Shown here piece after piece: positions 1 to 10,675 of a DNA stretch of 64,000 nucleotides (positions are counted from its first letter, which is position 1; every line of letters starts with the position of its first letter). Origin of the DNA: Neostapfia colusana. Taxonomy: Eukaryota > Streptophyta > Magnoliopsida > Poales > Poaceae. The stretch lies in contig JASWHV010000003.1 of assembly GCA_030760725.1 (NCBI GenBank), positions 115,042,153 through 115,106,152 of the forward strand, read 5' to 3'. Both the position numbers and the translations under genes were made by a program. The notes under the pieces are model-generated. The model was not told the DNA's origin. It was given only the letters and a program-made list of their open reading frames with translations, and did not search any database.

Positions 1-737
1 TAAAAGTTTTGAGGCCATTGGAGTTCTTGTTCTTCAGTTGCATCCAATTCTTTTCTGCTCATCTATTATGTTTATTAGGGAAGTAATTAGTGTATAGCTA
101 CAACACAAAGATCAATTTAGTCCATTTCTGTTTCTTTGCACAACAGAGGCAAACCAAGCCATTCTGGGCTTTTCCACGCAACCTCTGTTGCTAATAAATC
201 CATTCTATAACTTCTTTCCATTGCATTCCATAAAAATTGTGCATATACATTTCATTAGTATTCACGACGAAGGGGATTCAAAGGAGCGATTCAACAAAGT
301 GTATCATACTCCGGAGAATCAAGGGTTGATCAACCAAGGATCACTAACTGAATATATACGGCTACCCTGCAAAACAGGCAAGCTCCGGTTTACATTTAAC
401 AGCTTTAAGCTTTTACTTCGTATTCACTTTCGGTTAAGATATGAACTGTGCATTAGGTCTAGTATTTGATACTCCTCTTGCATAACCAAATGACCCATGG
501 AGTGTTGGGTAGATGTCTTTCACCATGTAGAACTGCCATGCTTAAGTAAGGTTCGGTAGAAGTCGAGTGGTGAGATGCTACTCGCATGTTCAGGAACAAC
601 ATGGGCATACGGGATTGGTTCATAATTGAATTAGCAAGTTAAAGTTGAGACCGAAAGGTTGTAGGGGCAGCAGGACATAGGGGCCTGGGTGCTATAGACC
701 TGTCCGTGTTGTTCAAGGACCGATCCGTATGCGGCCC
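1..737 (+). mobile_element. Family-B gypsy LTR, copy 1, left part
   Basis: No functional gene is seen. The segment matches the middle of the long family-B LTRs elsewhere in the window: the block around 365-395 (GGCAAGCTCCGG context) and the following 'gcattaggt' and 'tactcgc' blocks recur near 26860, 35260, 41255 and 45715. The copy begins before the window. It is cut at 737 by element A and resumes at 23856; removing element A and one GGCCC restores continuity with the other copies ('gcggccctgttgaacaag' corresponds to 35629-35646). The block ending in the GCAAGC donor-like site at about 377 is open in one frame. This is an old, diverged copy. Confidence 0.75.
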
Positions 738-1134
738 TGTAACACCCCAAAATCTGCTAAAGAGGGGAATTCAAAAAATTTTGGACGTATTGCATGTGGT
801 GCAAAAATTCAAATTCAAACTAGAATTCAAATTCAAATCAAAACAGAAAAGAAAAGGAAAAACAAAAAGAAAAAGAAAACCCCAGCCGGCCAGTGGGCCG
901 AAACCCGCCAGCCGGTCCACTACCTCCCCGCACCAGCCCCAAACCCGCGCCCCTCTCTTCCTCTCACTGACACGCGGGGCCCATGTGTCATCTCCTACCT
1001 CCCGCGCGCCCCCAACGGCCGGACTCTTCCCTCGCGCCCGATCGCAACAAACTCCGGAAACCCGCGCCCCCAGCCCGATTCCTGGTCTCGGACGACTCCA
1101 ACTCGATCCCAACAGACCGCCGCCCTCCCTCGCC

Positions 1135-1142
1135 TTTATAAA
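1135..1142 (+). promoter_or_regulatory. TATA-like box of LTR A
   Basis: TTTATAAA in 'cgcctttataaacgcc'. The 3' LTR has TATATAAA at 20809-20816 and the solo LTR has TATATAA at 30369-30375, so the position is conserved and the 5' copy has a one-base change. It lies about 400 bp into the LTR, just before a C-rich tract and the first donor-like site, as expected for the element promoter. The start site was not determined. Confidence 0.6.
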
Positions 1143-2701
1143 CGCCGACAATCGCCCTCCCCCCCCCCCCCCCCGATTGGCTGTTCTTCTCTCCGGTGAG
1201 AACCGAAGTTTCTACAGCCGATATCTTTCGATCCTTGCTCAAATTCCCTGATCTAACGTGCTGATCACGTTCCACCGCCGCCGGGGAGCCCTGCAGGTGA
1301 AGGAAATGAAGTGTTTTGCGCCCCAACGGCCCCCCCGACGTGCACCGAAGATCGTCGCCGTTGAAGCTCGCCGCCGACCGACTTCCAGGACCTCCGAGTG
1401 CTGGAAAACCCCTCGGTGAGCATCCCCTATCCCTCCGCAGCCGATCAATGCAAAAAGGTGTGAGTTCTAACGAGTAGCGGCAAAAGCCGAGGCTGCGCCG
1501 GAGAGATCGCCACCCCCCGCCGCTGCGCGCGCGGGCTTGCTCCGGCCAGGGCGACGTGGCCCCTTGAGGGCCGTCTATTTTAAATCGCACGGTAGAGTTA
1601 AAACCCGCGCGTACCGGTTCGGCGATCTAATATGAGCCGTCTATTTTAAATCGGACGGTCCCCATCAGCCCCGCGTTATAAAGGGTGGGATTCTTACGCG
1701 CTACCCCCTGGGGATCTCGGAAAACACGAGCTAGCCCCAGAAACTTCTGATCTAGCCCCTGGAACTTCAGAAATTCGTGTAAATTCATTTGAAAAACAGT
1801 TTTAGCCCCTGGACTTAATAAAAATTAGGAAAACCTCTCTGTTATGTGTAGTTAGACCCCTGGAAAATTTATGAAATAGCAAATTAGACCCTGCAGTAGG
1901 GTGAATGTACCTTTTTGGCCTTATATGATATTAAATTCAGAAATTTGAATATGTGACTAGGATTTAAATTTAAAAGGTAAGGCAAACACATGTGCAAATT
2001 CAAATTTAAACTCTTCTAGCACTTGGAAAACTTTAGAATGAGTTAAAAATAGATTTTAGGCTGAAATGAATCTGTCTAATTGTTGTTCATATTTATTAGT
2101 TATAGGAACACATTTTTTTAGGCTAGGAAATAATTCTGAAAAATGATAAAATAAATTTAAATTAGTTCACATCAGAGGAGAAGTTCAAAAATATATTATT
2201 TAATATTTTAGATCAGAACCTATTCTGTTTAGGTGATATGTCCTACTATCTAATATTAAAACCCACTTTTAGGCATAGAAAATAAATCTGAAAAATATAG
2301 GAAAATAGGTATGCATAATTAGAAAATGATAAATGAAGTCTCCAAATCCAAATACTTCAGTTTAGGATTTGGTAGAAGATTTGAAAACCTATTTGGATTA
2401 GGAAATTACCTTCCATGCAAACTTGGTAGTTAAGAAGTATATTAATTAAATATAAAGAATTTGTTCAAATTTAAAATTCATATATAGTGTGCAAACAGAA
2501 ATCTGAATACAAAAGTTAGAAATCATATACATATGTTTAAAAGTGCATGTAGGCTAAAAATCAACACAGCTAGAGTAACCACAACACTTAGAAATGTGAA
2601 TGACTATCATATGTTTGTATGCGTGGGTTGTATGAAGTGAAAGTGTGAACTATGTCTTATGGATTGTTGTTTTCTTTTGCTATGTGTATTGGCATGAGTA
2701 G

Positions 2702-2770
2702 AACCTGCCCCAGAGCAAGTTCTCCCTTTCCAAGACCAAGACTTTCCATTCCCAGAGCAGCAGGAAGAAG
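2702..2770 (+). other. Exon-like acidic block inside LTR A (GC donor)
   Basis: Preceded by a T-rich stretch and TAG (2699-2701) and followed by GCAACT at 2771. The solo LTR copy (31960-32028) is followed by the consensus GC-type donor GCAAGT; in the 3' LTR copy (22384-22452) the GC is AC. The 69-bp block is open from phase 2 to phase 1 and would encode proline-, glutamine- and glutamate-rich residues ending QQEE. Coding use is inference. Confidence 0.4.
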
Positions 2771-3837
2771 GCAACTGTCCTTGACCACTTTGATCCTATG
2801 CTAGGATGTGTAGATAGAATTATTTGCATTGTCAATTGAAATATGAATTGCATTACCTTGTTTCCTTGTAGCTTGGGTTGGTATTTATTTTATCATATCA
2901 TTTATTTACATGCTTATGCTTAGCCATGCTTAGAATGGGATAATTGGGATATGAGATCATCAATTTATTTACCTTACTCTTGAATGAGATATTATGAGTT
3001 ATGTAGAGGTAGGGATCGAGGCAAGTTGGATGAATTGGTTGGTGTTGGGTGCACGAGACTCGGGTTTGTGTTTAGTACTTGCCTGGATCCTAAGGACCGG
3101 TTCATGAAGCATGTAACCTGGCTTTTCCGTGCCAACCACATGCTGAGATGGGGCAGCTTGGCCAATTAATTAGGTGTATCCCCGGCATAGTATGGGTGTG
3201 TTGGATGGTGCGGAGAATAGGTGTCAGCTGGACTACCATATGAACTGCAAGGCTCAAGAGGGGCCACTGCAGTGGGGTTGGAGCCTCTTGTATGCTGTTA
3301 GGGGTGAAACCTCAGTGGGCCCACACTCGTCGGGAATACCTTTGTAAAGGCTTCGTAGTGATCTCTTGGCTACACACCTGGGAAGTGTGAATGTGGTTCG
3401 CGGCCACTGGCATAATGGAGGTTCTTTTGGTCCACCCGGCAACGGGGGATGAGATCACTACATGTGGGTACAGTGGTGCAAACTCTGCAGAGTCAAAACT
3501 GTCATAACAGCCGTGCTCACGGTCAAGAGCGGCTTGGACTTATTCATGATTAGAGGATGATGGATTGGGAAGTTGAGAATGTTGAGCGGGAAGCTTAACA
3601 TTGGAGATGAGACTATGTTATTTGATAATGATGATGGGTTGAGGGATTGGGAGCCATTTCAACTGTGTAGTAGTGTAGGTGCTTAATAAGCTAAGGTGAT
3701 AGGTATTAATTGCATAGTGCTTTAACCATGAGTTCAACCTCTCCTTGCTCTGGCCATGCATGACATAACTTTCCCACACTTGCTGAGTACCAACGGTACT
3801 CAAACTTGCATATTTGTTGGTTTAAATTGCTGCTCAG

Positions 3838-3896
3838 GTCAAGGGGATGATGTGGTGCTTAATGACCAAGACTTCGGACCCGAAGAAGGATTCTAG
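3838..3896 (+). other. Terminal exon-like block inside LTR A
   Basis: Preceded by a strong acceptor-like 'aaattgctgctcag' and identical in placement at 23545 and 33025. Joined in phase to the 2702-2770 block it stays open for 18 further codons (ending FGPEEGF in this copy) to TAG at 3894-3896, followed 146 bp later by AATAAA. The three A copies are too alike for frame conservation to be informative alone; the parallel with family B is the better evidence. Confidence 0.4.
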
Positions 3897-4147
3897 GTTC
3901 ATGGAGTCCCCCGGGCAACGCCTGTGACGGATCCCACAAGATTTATATTCCGCTGCTGTTTTATTTACATATTATGAACTTATTATCGTCCATCGAGACG
4001 TATGCTATGTAAGACTTATTTATATTCGACACCTGCCTTGTAATAAATGGTGCTTCACTATTTGTCATCACATGTATGAGAAAATGATCCTGGCATACAT
4101 GTGATATTCACTCAGTTGTTCTTCGGAGAAACCGGGTGTGACAGAAG

Positions 4148-4160
4148 TGGTATCAAAGCC
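4148..4160 (+). other. Primer binding site of element A (tRNA-iMet type)
   Basis: TGGTATCAAAGCC begins 5 bp after the 5' LTR end. It resembles the usual plant initiator-methionine tRNA site TGGTATCAGAGCC with one mismatch. It fixes the LTR end and the plus-strand polarity of the element. Confidence 0.85.
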
Positions 4161-4358
4161 AAGCTTGCCCGTAGGAACGTGGACCTAGATAGAAATGGAC
4201 GTATTTAAGGACCTTATTTTCTTAAACTATTTTACAAAAGTGTGGGTTGAAGGTGTTATTTAATGGGGTCACTTTATTCATCTTCCCCCAACTTTTATTC
4301 AAAATACAATTTTTGTTTAACTCTTATCTAACTTAATTTTAAATGCTTTATGTTTTAG

Positions 4359-5129
4359 ATGGTTCGCATGATCCGCACCGCCCGCAAGTCCACCGGAGGT
4401 AGAGTTCCTGTAGTTGCCCTTGCCCTGAGAGAGGAGAACCGTCCGGTGACGTACCACTCCTATGGATTGGCAGTAGGAGGCTTGTTGCGCCGTCTTCGGC
4501 GAACGCTCCACGCCGCCGGCAATACGGGCAAGCTAATCATACACTACAGCTCCACCCGGACCATCCGTGAGAAGCGGGAAGAATGGAGTTCAGAAATGAG
4601 GATTATCCATGAAAATCAACTGATCAAGATCCACCGCTCTCCAGCTTGTCGGGCGACACAGGTCGATGCTGAGAAGGATGTCACCTGGGAGGCCATCACC
4701 TGCCAGAGTCACATCAACCGTCACCACCAGGACGGGACTGAGTACATGTATGTCCTCCAGCGTGAGAGTGGTACAGCGGAGTACAAGTACCCGCCAGTGC
4801 AGTAGGGGACTTCCCATGAGCACATGGACCTGTGCTTGGAGGATGCTGCTATGCTCAGCACTCGACTGCAGGAGTGTCAGCAAGAGCTTCAGGATGTACG
4901 TGACACCCGGAAGGAGACTGAGGCGTTGCTTCGAGCCAGCTTGAGGGCGAGAGAAAGAGGAGATGGGAATGAACTGTGTGTCACCGTGAATGACACCTGG
5001 ACTCCTGACTCCCCAGACCGCCGGGTGAGCAGGCGTCGCCGCACTTCTCCACCAGCAGCTTCCCCACCCAAAGCGGAGTCAGAGGGCAGCCGCAATAATG
5101 AGGAAGATCCCGAGGAGCCAGCTCAGTGA
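4359..5129 (+). pseudogene. orf0 of element A, upstream of gag (one in-frame stop)
   Basis: A separate reading frame before gag, starting MVRMIRTARK. It is interrupted by a single TAG at 4803-4805 and then runs in the same frame to TGA at 5127-5129, about 256 codons. The second part (from about 4824) is charged and could form a short coiled coil (LQECQQELQDV) before an Arg- and Glu-rich tail. No enzymatic motif was recognised. The ATG directly follows 'tttatgttttag', which looks like a 3' splice site. Rice RIRE3/RIRE8-type gypsy elements are known to carry an orf0 here; its function is unknown. The first codons resemble those of the B1 gag start at 44594. Confidence 0.7.
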
Positions 5130-5448
5130 TACGAGTCCTGTAGAGTCCTTTCCCTTAGTTCAGCAGGTTATCGAGTAGTCGAGGCAATACCTTAGTTAAT
5201 TGTGTGTTAATGTTTGGTGTGTGACGTGAGTTGTGGAAGCCATTGGCCTTTGTCCACAACCTCGTCTTTAGGTTGCTTTGCTTTGATGTGTGAACCCCTA
5301 TGAATTAAGAGTGCATTTATTTTCGTGTGAGACGTGAAACCCTCAGAAAATGTTAACATAATAAGGCCTCAAAAGTTTAAGTTTAAAACAAGCAAATTGG
5401 AAAGTTAATACGTAATGCTTTAAATTAACATTTGGTTGATCATTATAG
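5130..5448 (+). other. Spacer between orf0 and gag of element A
   Basis: No gene is seen. The segment becomes AT-rich towards its end and finishes with 'cattatag' directly against the gag ATG, another acceptor-like site. It could be an untranslated leader or an intron of a spliced gag message; the sequence alone does not decide. Confidence 0.45.
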
Positions 5449-6552
5449 ATGGCCAGAAGAGGAAAGGGTTGTGGTGCCAACCCCGCCAACAACAATGATG
5501 AGGCCAGCAACCCTCATCTTTTTGGAGGACAAGACAGGGGTGGTCGTCGTGAAGGAGCGGATCCTATCCACCAGATGCTTGAAAATCAGAATCAGCTCAT
5601 CCAGAGCCTAACTCAAGTGGTGGCCAACTTGCACCAAGCTCCACCCCAACAAGCTGCACCACGCCAACCAAGGTTGAGTGAGTTTCTAGGGACTCAACCT
5701 CCAAAGTTTGCAAGTGTTGCTGAACCTCTGGAGGCAGATGACTGGCTAAAGACCATTGGGAGCAAGATGATGATCATACAATGCCAAGGGTATGAGAGGG
5801 TGTTGTTTGTCTCTCACCAATTGCATGGACCCACTGCTGATTGGTGGACCGCCTACATGGCAGCCCACCATGACCCCGAGAACATTACTTGGGAAGAGTT
5901 CAAGCGCAGTTTCCGCAACCATTACATACCAAGGGGTGAACTCAAAAATAAGAGGAAGGAGTTCTTGGGGTTGCAGCAAGGAAACATGACTGTGAGGGAA
6001 TACCTCACTAAGTTCACCGAAATATCCCGTTATGCACCAAGGGACATCGAAACTGATGAGCAGAAACAGGACTGCTTTGTGGAAGGACTTACTGCGGAAA
6101 TGCAGTGTGCAATGTCCTCCAACGAGTATTAAAGCTTCCAAAAGATGGTAGACAGAGCATTTGTCATGGAGAGGAAGCTGAAGGCCTTGGAAAATGAAAA
6201 CAAGAGGAAGGCAGGATGGTCACACCAAGCCTTGGGTAGCAACACACACCCATGTCTGATGCAGCAACCTGCGGGGCAGACGAGCCGTGCTGTGGTACCC
6301 TACTCAGCACCCAGAGGGTACAACCCGAATTTCAGGCCTCCATCAGCACCAGCACAGCCGCAGCGTCAGTTTGTACAGCAGCCTCGTCCCACATATCAAC
6401 CTCGACCAGCAGTGCAAGGACCACAGAATCAACCCCAAGACAACAAAGGCCAGGCACCTAAGGTTGGGGTGCAATGCTTCAACTGTGGTAAGTGGGGCAC
6501 TACGCCCATAAGTGCCCAAAGAAGAAGCCCATGCAACCACAATAGCAGAATG
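5449..6552 (+). pseudogene. gag of element A (stop and frameshift)
   Basis: Ty3/gypsy Gag, the capsid-forming protein of the particle. After a Q-rich N-terminus the capsid region shows the usual plant signature (EPLEADDWL, W-W-T at the major homology-like part, then FRNHY and REYLTKF), followed by a P/Q-rich linker. TAA at 6130-6132 splits it, with the same frame reopening at 6145. The CCHC zinc knuckle starts well (CFNCGKWG at about 6475) but a one-base change near 6494-6498 shifts the frame, so the His and last Cys lie in another frame. A stop follows in either frame. It is not functional as it stands. Confidence 0.9.
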
Positions 6553-6566
6553 TGATGTGAGGACGG

Positions 6567-7345
6567 GTGAACCACGTGACTATGGAGGAAGCGCAAGAGG
6601 CACCTGACGTGGTAATTGGTAAGTTTCCTACCAATTTACACATTGCAACCCTGTTGTTTGATTCTGGTGCTACCCACTCGTTCATTGCTCAAGGGTTTGT
6701 TAAGAAGCATGATCTAGCAACAACACAAATGAACCATATACTAGCAGTGAACTCTCCAGGGGGAGAAATAAGGACAAGACAAGTGTGTCCCAAGGTGAAT
6801 CTAGACATTAATGGGGTAGTATTTACTGCAAACCTCATAGTGATAGATTCACAAGGGATAGATATTATTTTGGGTATGGATTGGTTGACCAAACATAAAG
6901 GTATCATCCACTGTTCGACCAGAACGGTGGAACTAACTCACACTAGTGGCACGAAAGTGAAGTTCATAGCCGTGCAAGATCCCAGGAGGGACATTAAACT
7001 CAATAAAGTTGAGTTGGAAGTGGGAGAGATAAGGATTATCAAGGAATATCCAGATGTTTTTCCGGAGAAGTTGCCAGGTATGCCTCCCGATCGTGAAGTG
7101 GAATTCACGATTGAGCTAGTGCCTGGAACAGCTCCAATATACAAGAGGCCTTATCGGATGGACTCCAAACAGCTGGAAGAGCTCAAGGAGCATATAGGGG
7201 AACTGACGGAGAAGGGGTATATTCATTCTAGTTCCTCACCATGGGGAGCTCCAGTGATATTTGTGCCCAAGAAGGACGGGACCCAAAGGTTATGCGTGGA
7301 CTACCGTGCTTTGAATGAAGTAACCATCAAGAACAAGTACCCCTT
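6567..7345 (+). pseudogene. pol of element A, protease and start of reverse transcriptase
   Basis: Retropepsin-like protease with the catalytic DSGA motif (LLFDSGATHSF, around 6657-6690) and a second hydrophobic loop (IILGMDWL). The N-terminal RT block follows (FTIELVPGT, SPWGAPVIFVPKKDG, CVDYRALN). The frame is intact until 7345, where the copia element begins directly after the KYP codons. The likely frame start is before 6567 as a gag-pol continuation, lost in the gag damage. The rest of the RT lies 10.5 kb away at 17827. Confidence 0.9.
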
Positions 7346-8695
7346 TGAATGTGGCCTAGAGGGGGGTGAATAGGCCTTTAAAGGATTCCTGCACACTTAA
7401 TAAAGTTATCAGAAACTTGACTGACCGGACTAGTCCGGTTGTGTGGGCGGACTAGTCCGGTGTGCTGAATTATTTGAGTTAATTAAGTGTGTCTCACAAA
7501 TTTAATCTTTTAGCAGCGGAATGAGAACAACAGTTTTAATAAATTAAATTTATTGTATGGATGCACGTGCAAACTTATAGGGAACTCAAAACGATTACTA
7601 GCAAACTAGTAATCTAATGTATCAAAATGTAAAACAAATGAGAGACAAGAGACACGAGCTTTTACCGAGGTTCGATGTCACCAAGAGATCTACGTCCTCG
7701 TTGAGGAAACTCACACAGAGCCGGGTTCCCAACCCTTTCCCTCTTCAAGTCACCACAAAGGCTGACTTGACTCCACTATCACGGGTAATCACCGAGTTTG
7801 TGGGGCAAACTCACACGTTGAGGGCTCCCACAAGAATTACAGAGAAGGTGATCAAATACACTCAAAATATTACAATGCAGAAAATGAGTGTAGAGAAATC
7901 AAACCCCAAGAGCTCACAACGAAGAAACGACGATCTCCCAATCCCAAATCCAAGTATTTGATTGATCTTCACCTTTTTGCACCTTAGATGTATGGGGAGA
8001 TGTGTTTTTGGGCTCTTGGGACAGGTGGCGGCGCTAGGGTTCAAGTTTTTGACAATATGTGTCGTGTTCTTCTTTAGAAACAATGAATGATCCCTTTTTA
8101 TAGGGTTTCCAAAGAAGTTACCGTTGTTAAACCTACTACCGGACTAGTCCGGTATATGATCGGACTTGTCCGGTCTACTTCCAGTGGGTTAACCGGACTA
8201 GTCCGGTCCACAAACCGGACTTGTCCGGTGCTATGTGAAATGGGGTTCCATAAACTTCAGCGGACTAGTCCTGTCGCTTGGATGGACTAGTCCGCAGTCC
8301 TCTAAAGAGGACAACAGAGACATGACCGGACTAGTCCGGTCCAAAACCGGACTTGTCCGGTTGAGTTCCAGTAAGCTGACCGGACTAGTCCGGTCCATGG
8401 ACGGACTAGTCCGGTGTTCAGTGGATTTTAGTTGATCATTAGCCCTTACCCTTACGCAAAGTCATGAGCTCTTAGGATGTCTCTCACACACAACCTATAC
8501 ATTTATATCTACTTTGCTCTTCTAAATTCCACTAACGTCTTCCTTTTCGGGCACCACTCTATTTTTCACCTTTTTGTGTGTGCCGAGCCAGTTCACTTTG
8601 TTTATCATGCAATCATCTTAATAGTTTCATTAGGATCTCATATGTTCGTCATCAATTATCCAAAACCCACAAGGGATATCCTAGATGCACTTACA
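7346..8695 (-). repeat. Complete 3' LTR of the copia element
   Basis: On the minus strand it begins TGTAAGTGCATC (8695) and ends CATTCA (7346), 1350 bp. Just outside, at 8698-8710, the plus strand reads 'ctccccctttttgg', the complement of the polypurine tract. Positions 7346-8074 align with 17096-17826. The outer half carries the CCGGACTAGTCCGG palindrome cluster, which is missing from the other, truncated LTR. Confidence 0.93.
8139..8415. repeat. Cluster of CCGGACTAGTCCGG palindromes in the copia LTR
   Basis: The perfect 14-bp palindrome CCGGACTAGTCCGG occurs at 8139, 8193, 8326 and 8380, interspersed with near copies in which CTAG is CTTG or one base differs. A further perfect copy is at 7425, and more variants lie at about 10740-10810 and 11212-11320 in the element's noncoding parts. 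Analogous CCGGACA-type repeats are known in maize copia elements. Role unknown; possibly binding sites or a hairpin-forming enhancer. Confidence 0.85.
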
Positions 8696-9154
8696 ATCTC
8701 CCCCTTTTTGGTGATTGATGACAACTATTTGAGATATCACAATTGAAAATAAAAAGTTGATTTTCATAAAGTGTGCACATATGAGAATAATAAAGAATTC
8801 ACAAAAAAAAACTTCTCACATATGCACACACCTTATGGTGGGGTGCCTCACAGGTGTGTGATAAACAAAATGTGATAAATTAAAGACAAACAGTAGTGAA
8901 CATGTAAGTGGGCATTAGAGCATAATACATCACACATAAGAAAAGAAATAGTGCATTACAAGATTTTAAAAATAGGTACATGTCCTTGATCACAAAAGAT
9001 CTTAATAAGTAATACTAGATAGAAATAGTCCAAATCTAAATATCTTAATAACTAATACTAGATAGAAATAGTCCAAATCTAATCTCAATCTTCCCTAATC
9101 TCAATCTCTCCCCCTTTGGCATCAAGGCACCAAAAAGGGAAAAATTGAGGGGAA
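8696..9154 (-). other. 3' untranslated part of the copia element with polypurine tracts
   Basis: No ORF of interest. Two polypyrimidine blocks on the plus strand (about 8698-8710 and 9106-9117) are polypurine tracts on the element strand; the one abutting the LTR would prime plus-strand synthesis. A roughly 43-bp direct duplication (unit 'aatactagatagaaatag') lies at 9001-9083. Confidence 0.7.
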
Positions 9155-10675
9155 TCACTCATCGCTGCCTCCTCCGTCAGTCTCAGTCTGATCTTCATCT
9201 TCAGCATCCACGGGAGCAGGATCTTCCTCTGAGTCCTCGGAGGCGGGCGGTAATCCAACGGGCTCAATCTCAAGCTTTGCACAGATAGACTTGATATTGG
9301 CATTGACGTACTGTTGATGTTTCTTCCTTGCAAGCTTTTCTTTGCGCTGCCTGTCTTCGATCTTACGGCAGCAGGCAAAGATGGAGGAGAGCATCTTGAG
9401 GATGCCGCTAGATGATTCTTGGGCAGGTGGAGAACCAGGAGGAGCAGCTGCAGATCTAGTGTCATCATGAGCTTGCTTTGATCTCCTCTCCACTGGTGGA
9501 GAGGACGGGGCAGTTGGAGCCGGAGGGAGAGTGTACTCGGTGGGTTTTTGCGGCTTCAACCCCGTATGCTTGACATCCTTGACAAACTCGAGTCCCGTCA
9601 CTTTCTCAATCATGTACATGATATACGGTGCGTATCCACAGGACCTATTGGGGGTAATTGAGATGTTCACAATGTCGTTGTAGATATACTCAAAGATATT
9701 GAATGGTCTCCTCCCACTAATGACCTTCATGAGAGTCCTCAAGGTTCCTTGTATAGTTCCTGCATCTCCATCCTTCGGAGCTATCGTCTTTCTCAAGACT
9801 CTATTTAGGACCACAAAGAAGGGCTTTAGATATTTGATGGTGGGAGGGACATATGGCATCCTTGTGTCATAGAGAAATTCAAGTTCCTCCATCTCCAGGG
9901 GTTTCAGATTATGAATGACCAGTTCATGATCCAAAGTGTTTTGGAGGTGAAGAATCCTAGCAAATTCATCATACGTGACACTATACCTTGAACCATGAGT
10001 CATTCAAGTAAGACTGTCTCCATCATCCCGAGCAAAGTAGAGAGTGGAGTAAAACTGGGTAATTACTTCATTGTTCCAGTCATACTCAAAGGATAGCAGG
10101 TCCGTCAGACTGTGCCTCTCTAACGCCTCCACCATCTCACGAAAGGCAGGATACCTCTTTGACTTCAGATATTTAACATTTAGCCATTGACTCTCTACTA
10201 CAGGGTTCTTCATCTTCATGTACACATGCTCGTAGTAGTCTGCATGGAAGTTGCTCCAGAACCTCGGGTCAGAGCATTGCTTAGGTCGGTCATACACTTG
10301 AATCTTCCTGAAATTATCAGCTAGCTCACTTCCTTTTCCAGTGAAATCCTCACTTGAAGGCTGCCTGTTGCGGTGAATAGGGTTTTTCATCTTCAAGGGC
10401 CCAAGGGGACCACTAGCAAGTTCCTTCCCTTTATTGAGAATTCTTTTTGGCCCTGACGAGCCCTCAGTAGCATCTTTCCTTAGAGGCCTTTTGCCAATGA
10501 CTTTCCTCTTCTTAGGTTGATTGTCATCGGAGGGTGGAGAGTGGACATTGACATCATGTCTCTTCTTCATAACTCTCTCCTTGATCCTCCTCACTTTCTC
10601 GCGTTGAACGTCTTCATCAATGTGAAAGGAGCTGTCATCTGAGCCTGAAGACATGATGCCTGATAAGGAGTTCAA
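9155..10675 (-). pseudogene. Extra ORF downstream of copia pol (single in-frame stop)
   Basis: Two open stretches, 10675-10004 and 10003-9155, are directly adjacent in one frame, separated only by TGA at 10006-10004, so the ancestral product was about 506 residues. The N-terminal part is basic and acidic by turns (Ser/Asp-rich start, then KKRHD and KKRK clusters). The middle is globular (YSVTYDEFARIL, GYAPYIMYMIE) and the C-terminus is an acidic, Pro-rich tail. Similar proteins are common in grass genomes as retrotransposon-encoded third ORFs of unknown function (established in general terms). No transmembrane segment is obvious, so an envelope role is not supported. Confidence 0.75.

Larger units (their letters stand above)
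738..4143 (+). repeat. 5' LTR of element A
   Basis: The LTR starts TGTAACACC and ends GGTGTGACA, 3406 bp. It pairs with 20418-23850 and with the solo LTR at 30029-33330. Layout: a GC-rich promoter and leader (about 860-1560) with a TATA-like box at 1135, a run of C at about 1157-1174, splice-donor-like sites at 1196 and 1416, a long AT-rich stretch (1740-2690), exon-like blocks at 2702-2770 and 3838-3896, and an AATAAA at 4042. Compared with the 3' LTR it shows scattered substitutions and lacks a 26-bp segment present at about 22526-22551. Confidence 0.95.

Noticed and set aside
706..1590. ORFs of 126-200 codons on both strands of the LTR A leader
   Set aside because: They recur only as GC-rich composition in the LTR copies, change frame between copies (20556-21318, 30061-30517) and overlap on opposite strands.
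9155..10675. Envelope gene of an endogenous retrovirus-like copia element
   Set aside because: No signal peptide, membrane segment or cleavage site is visible; it is described as an extra ORF of unknown function.
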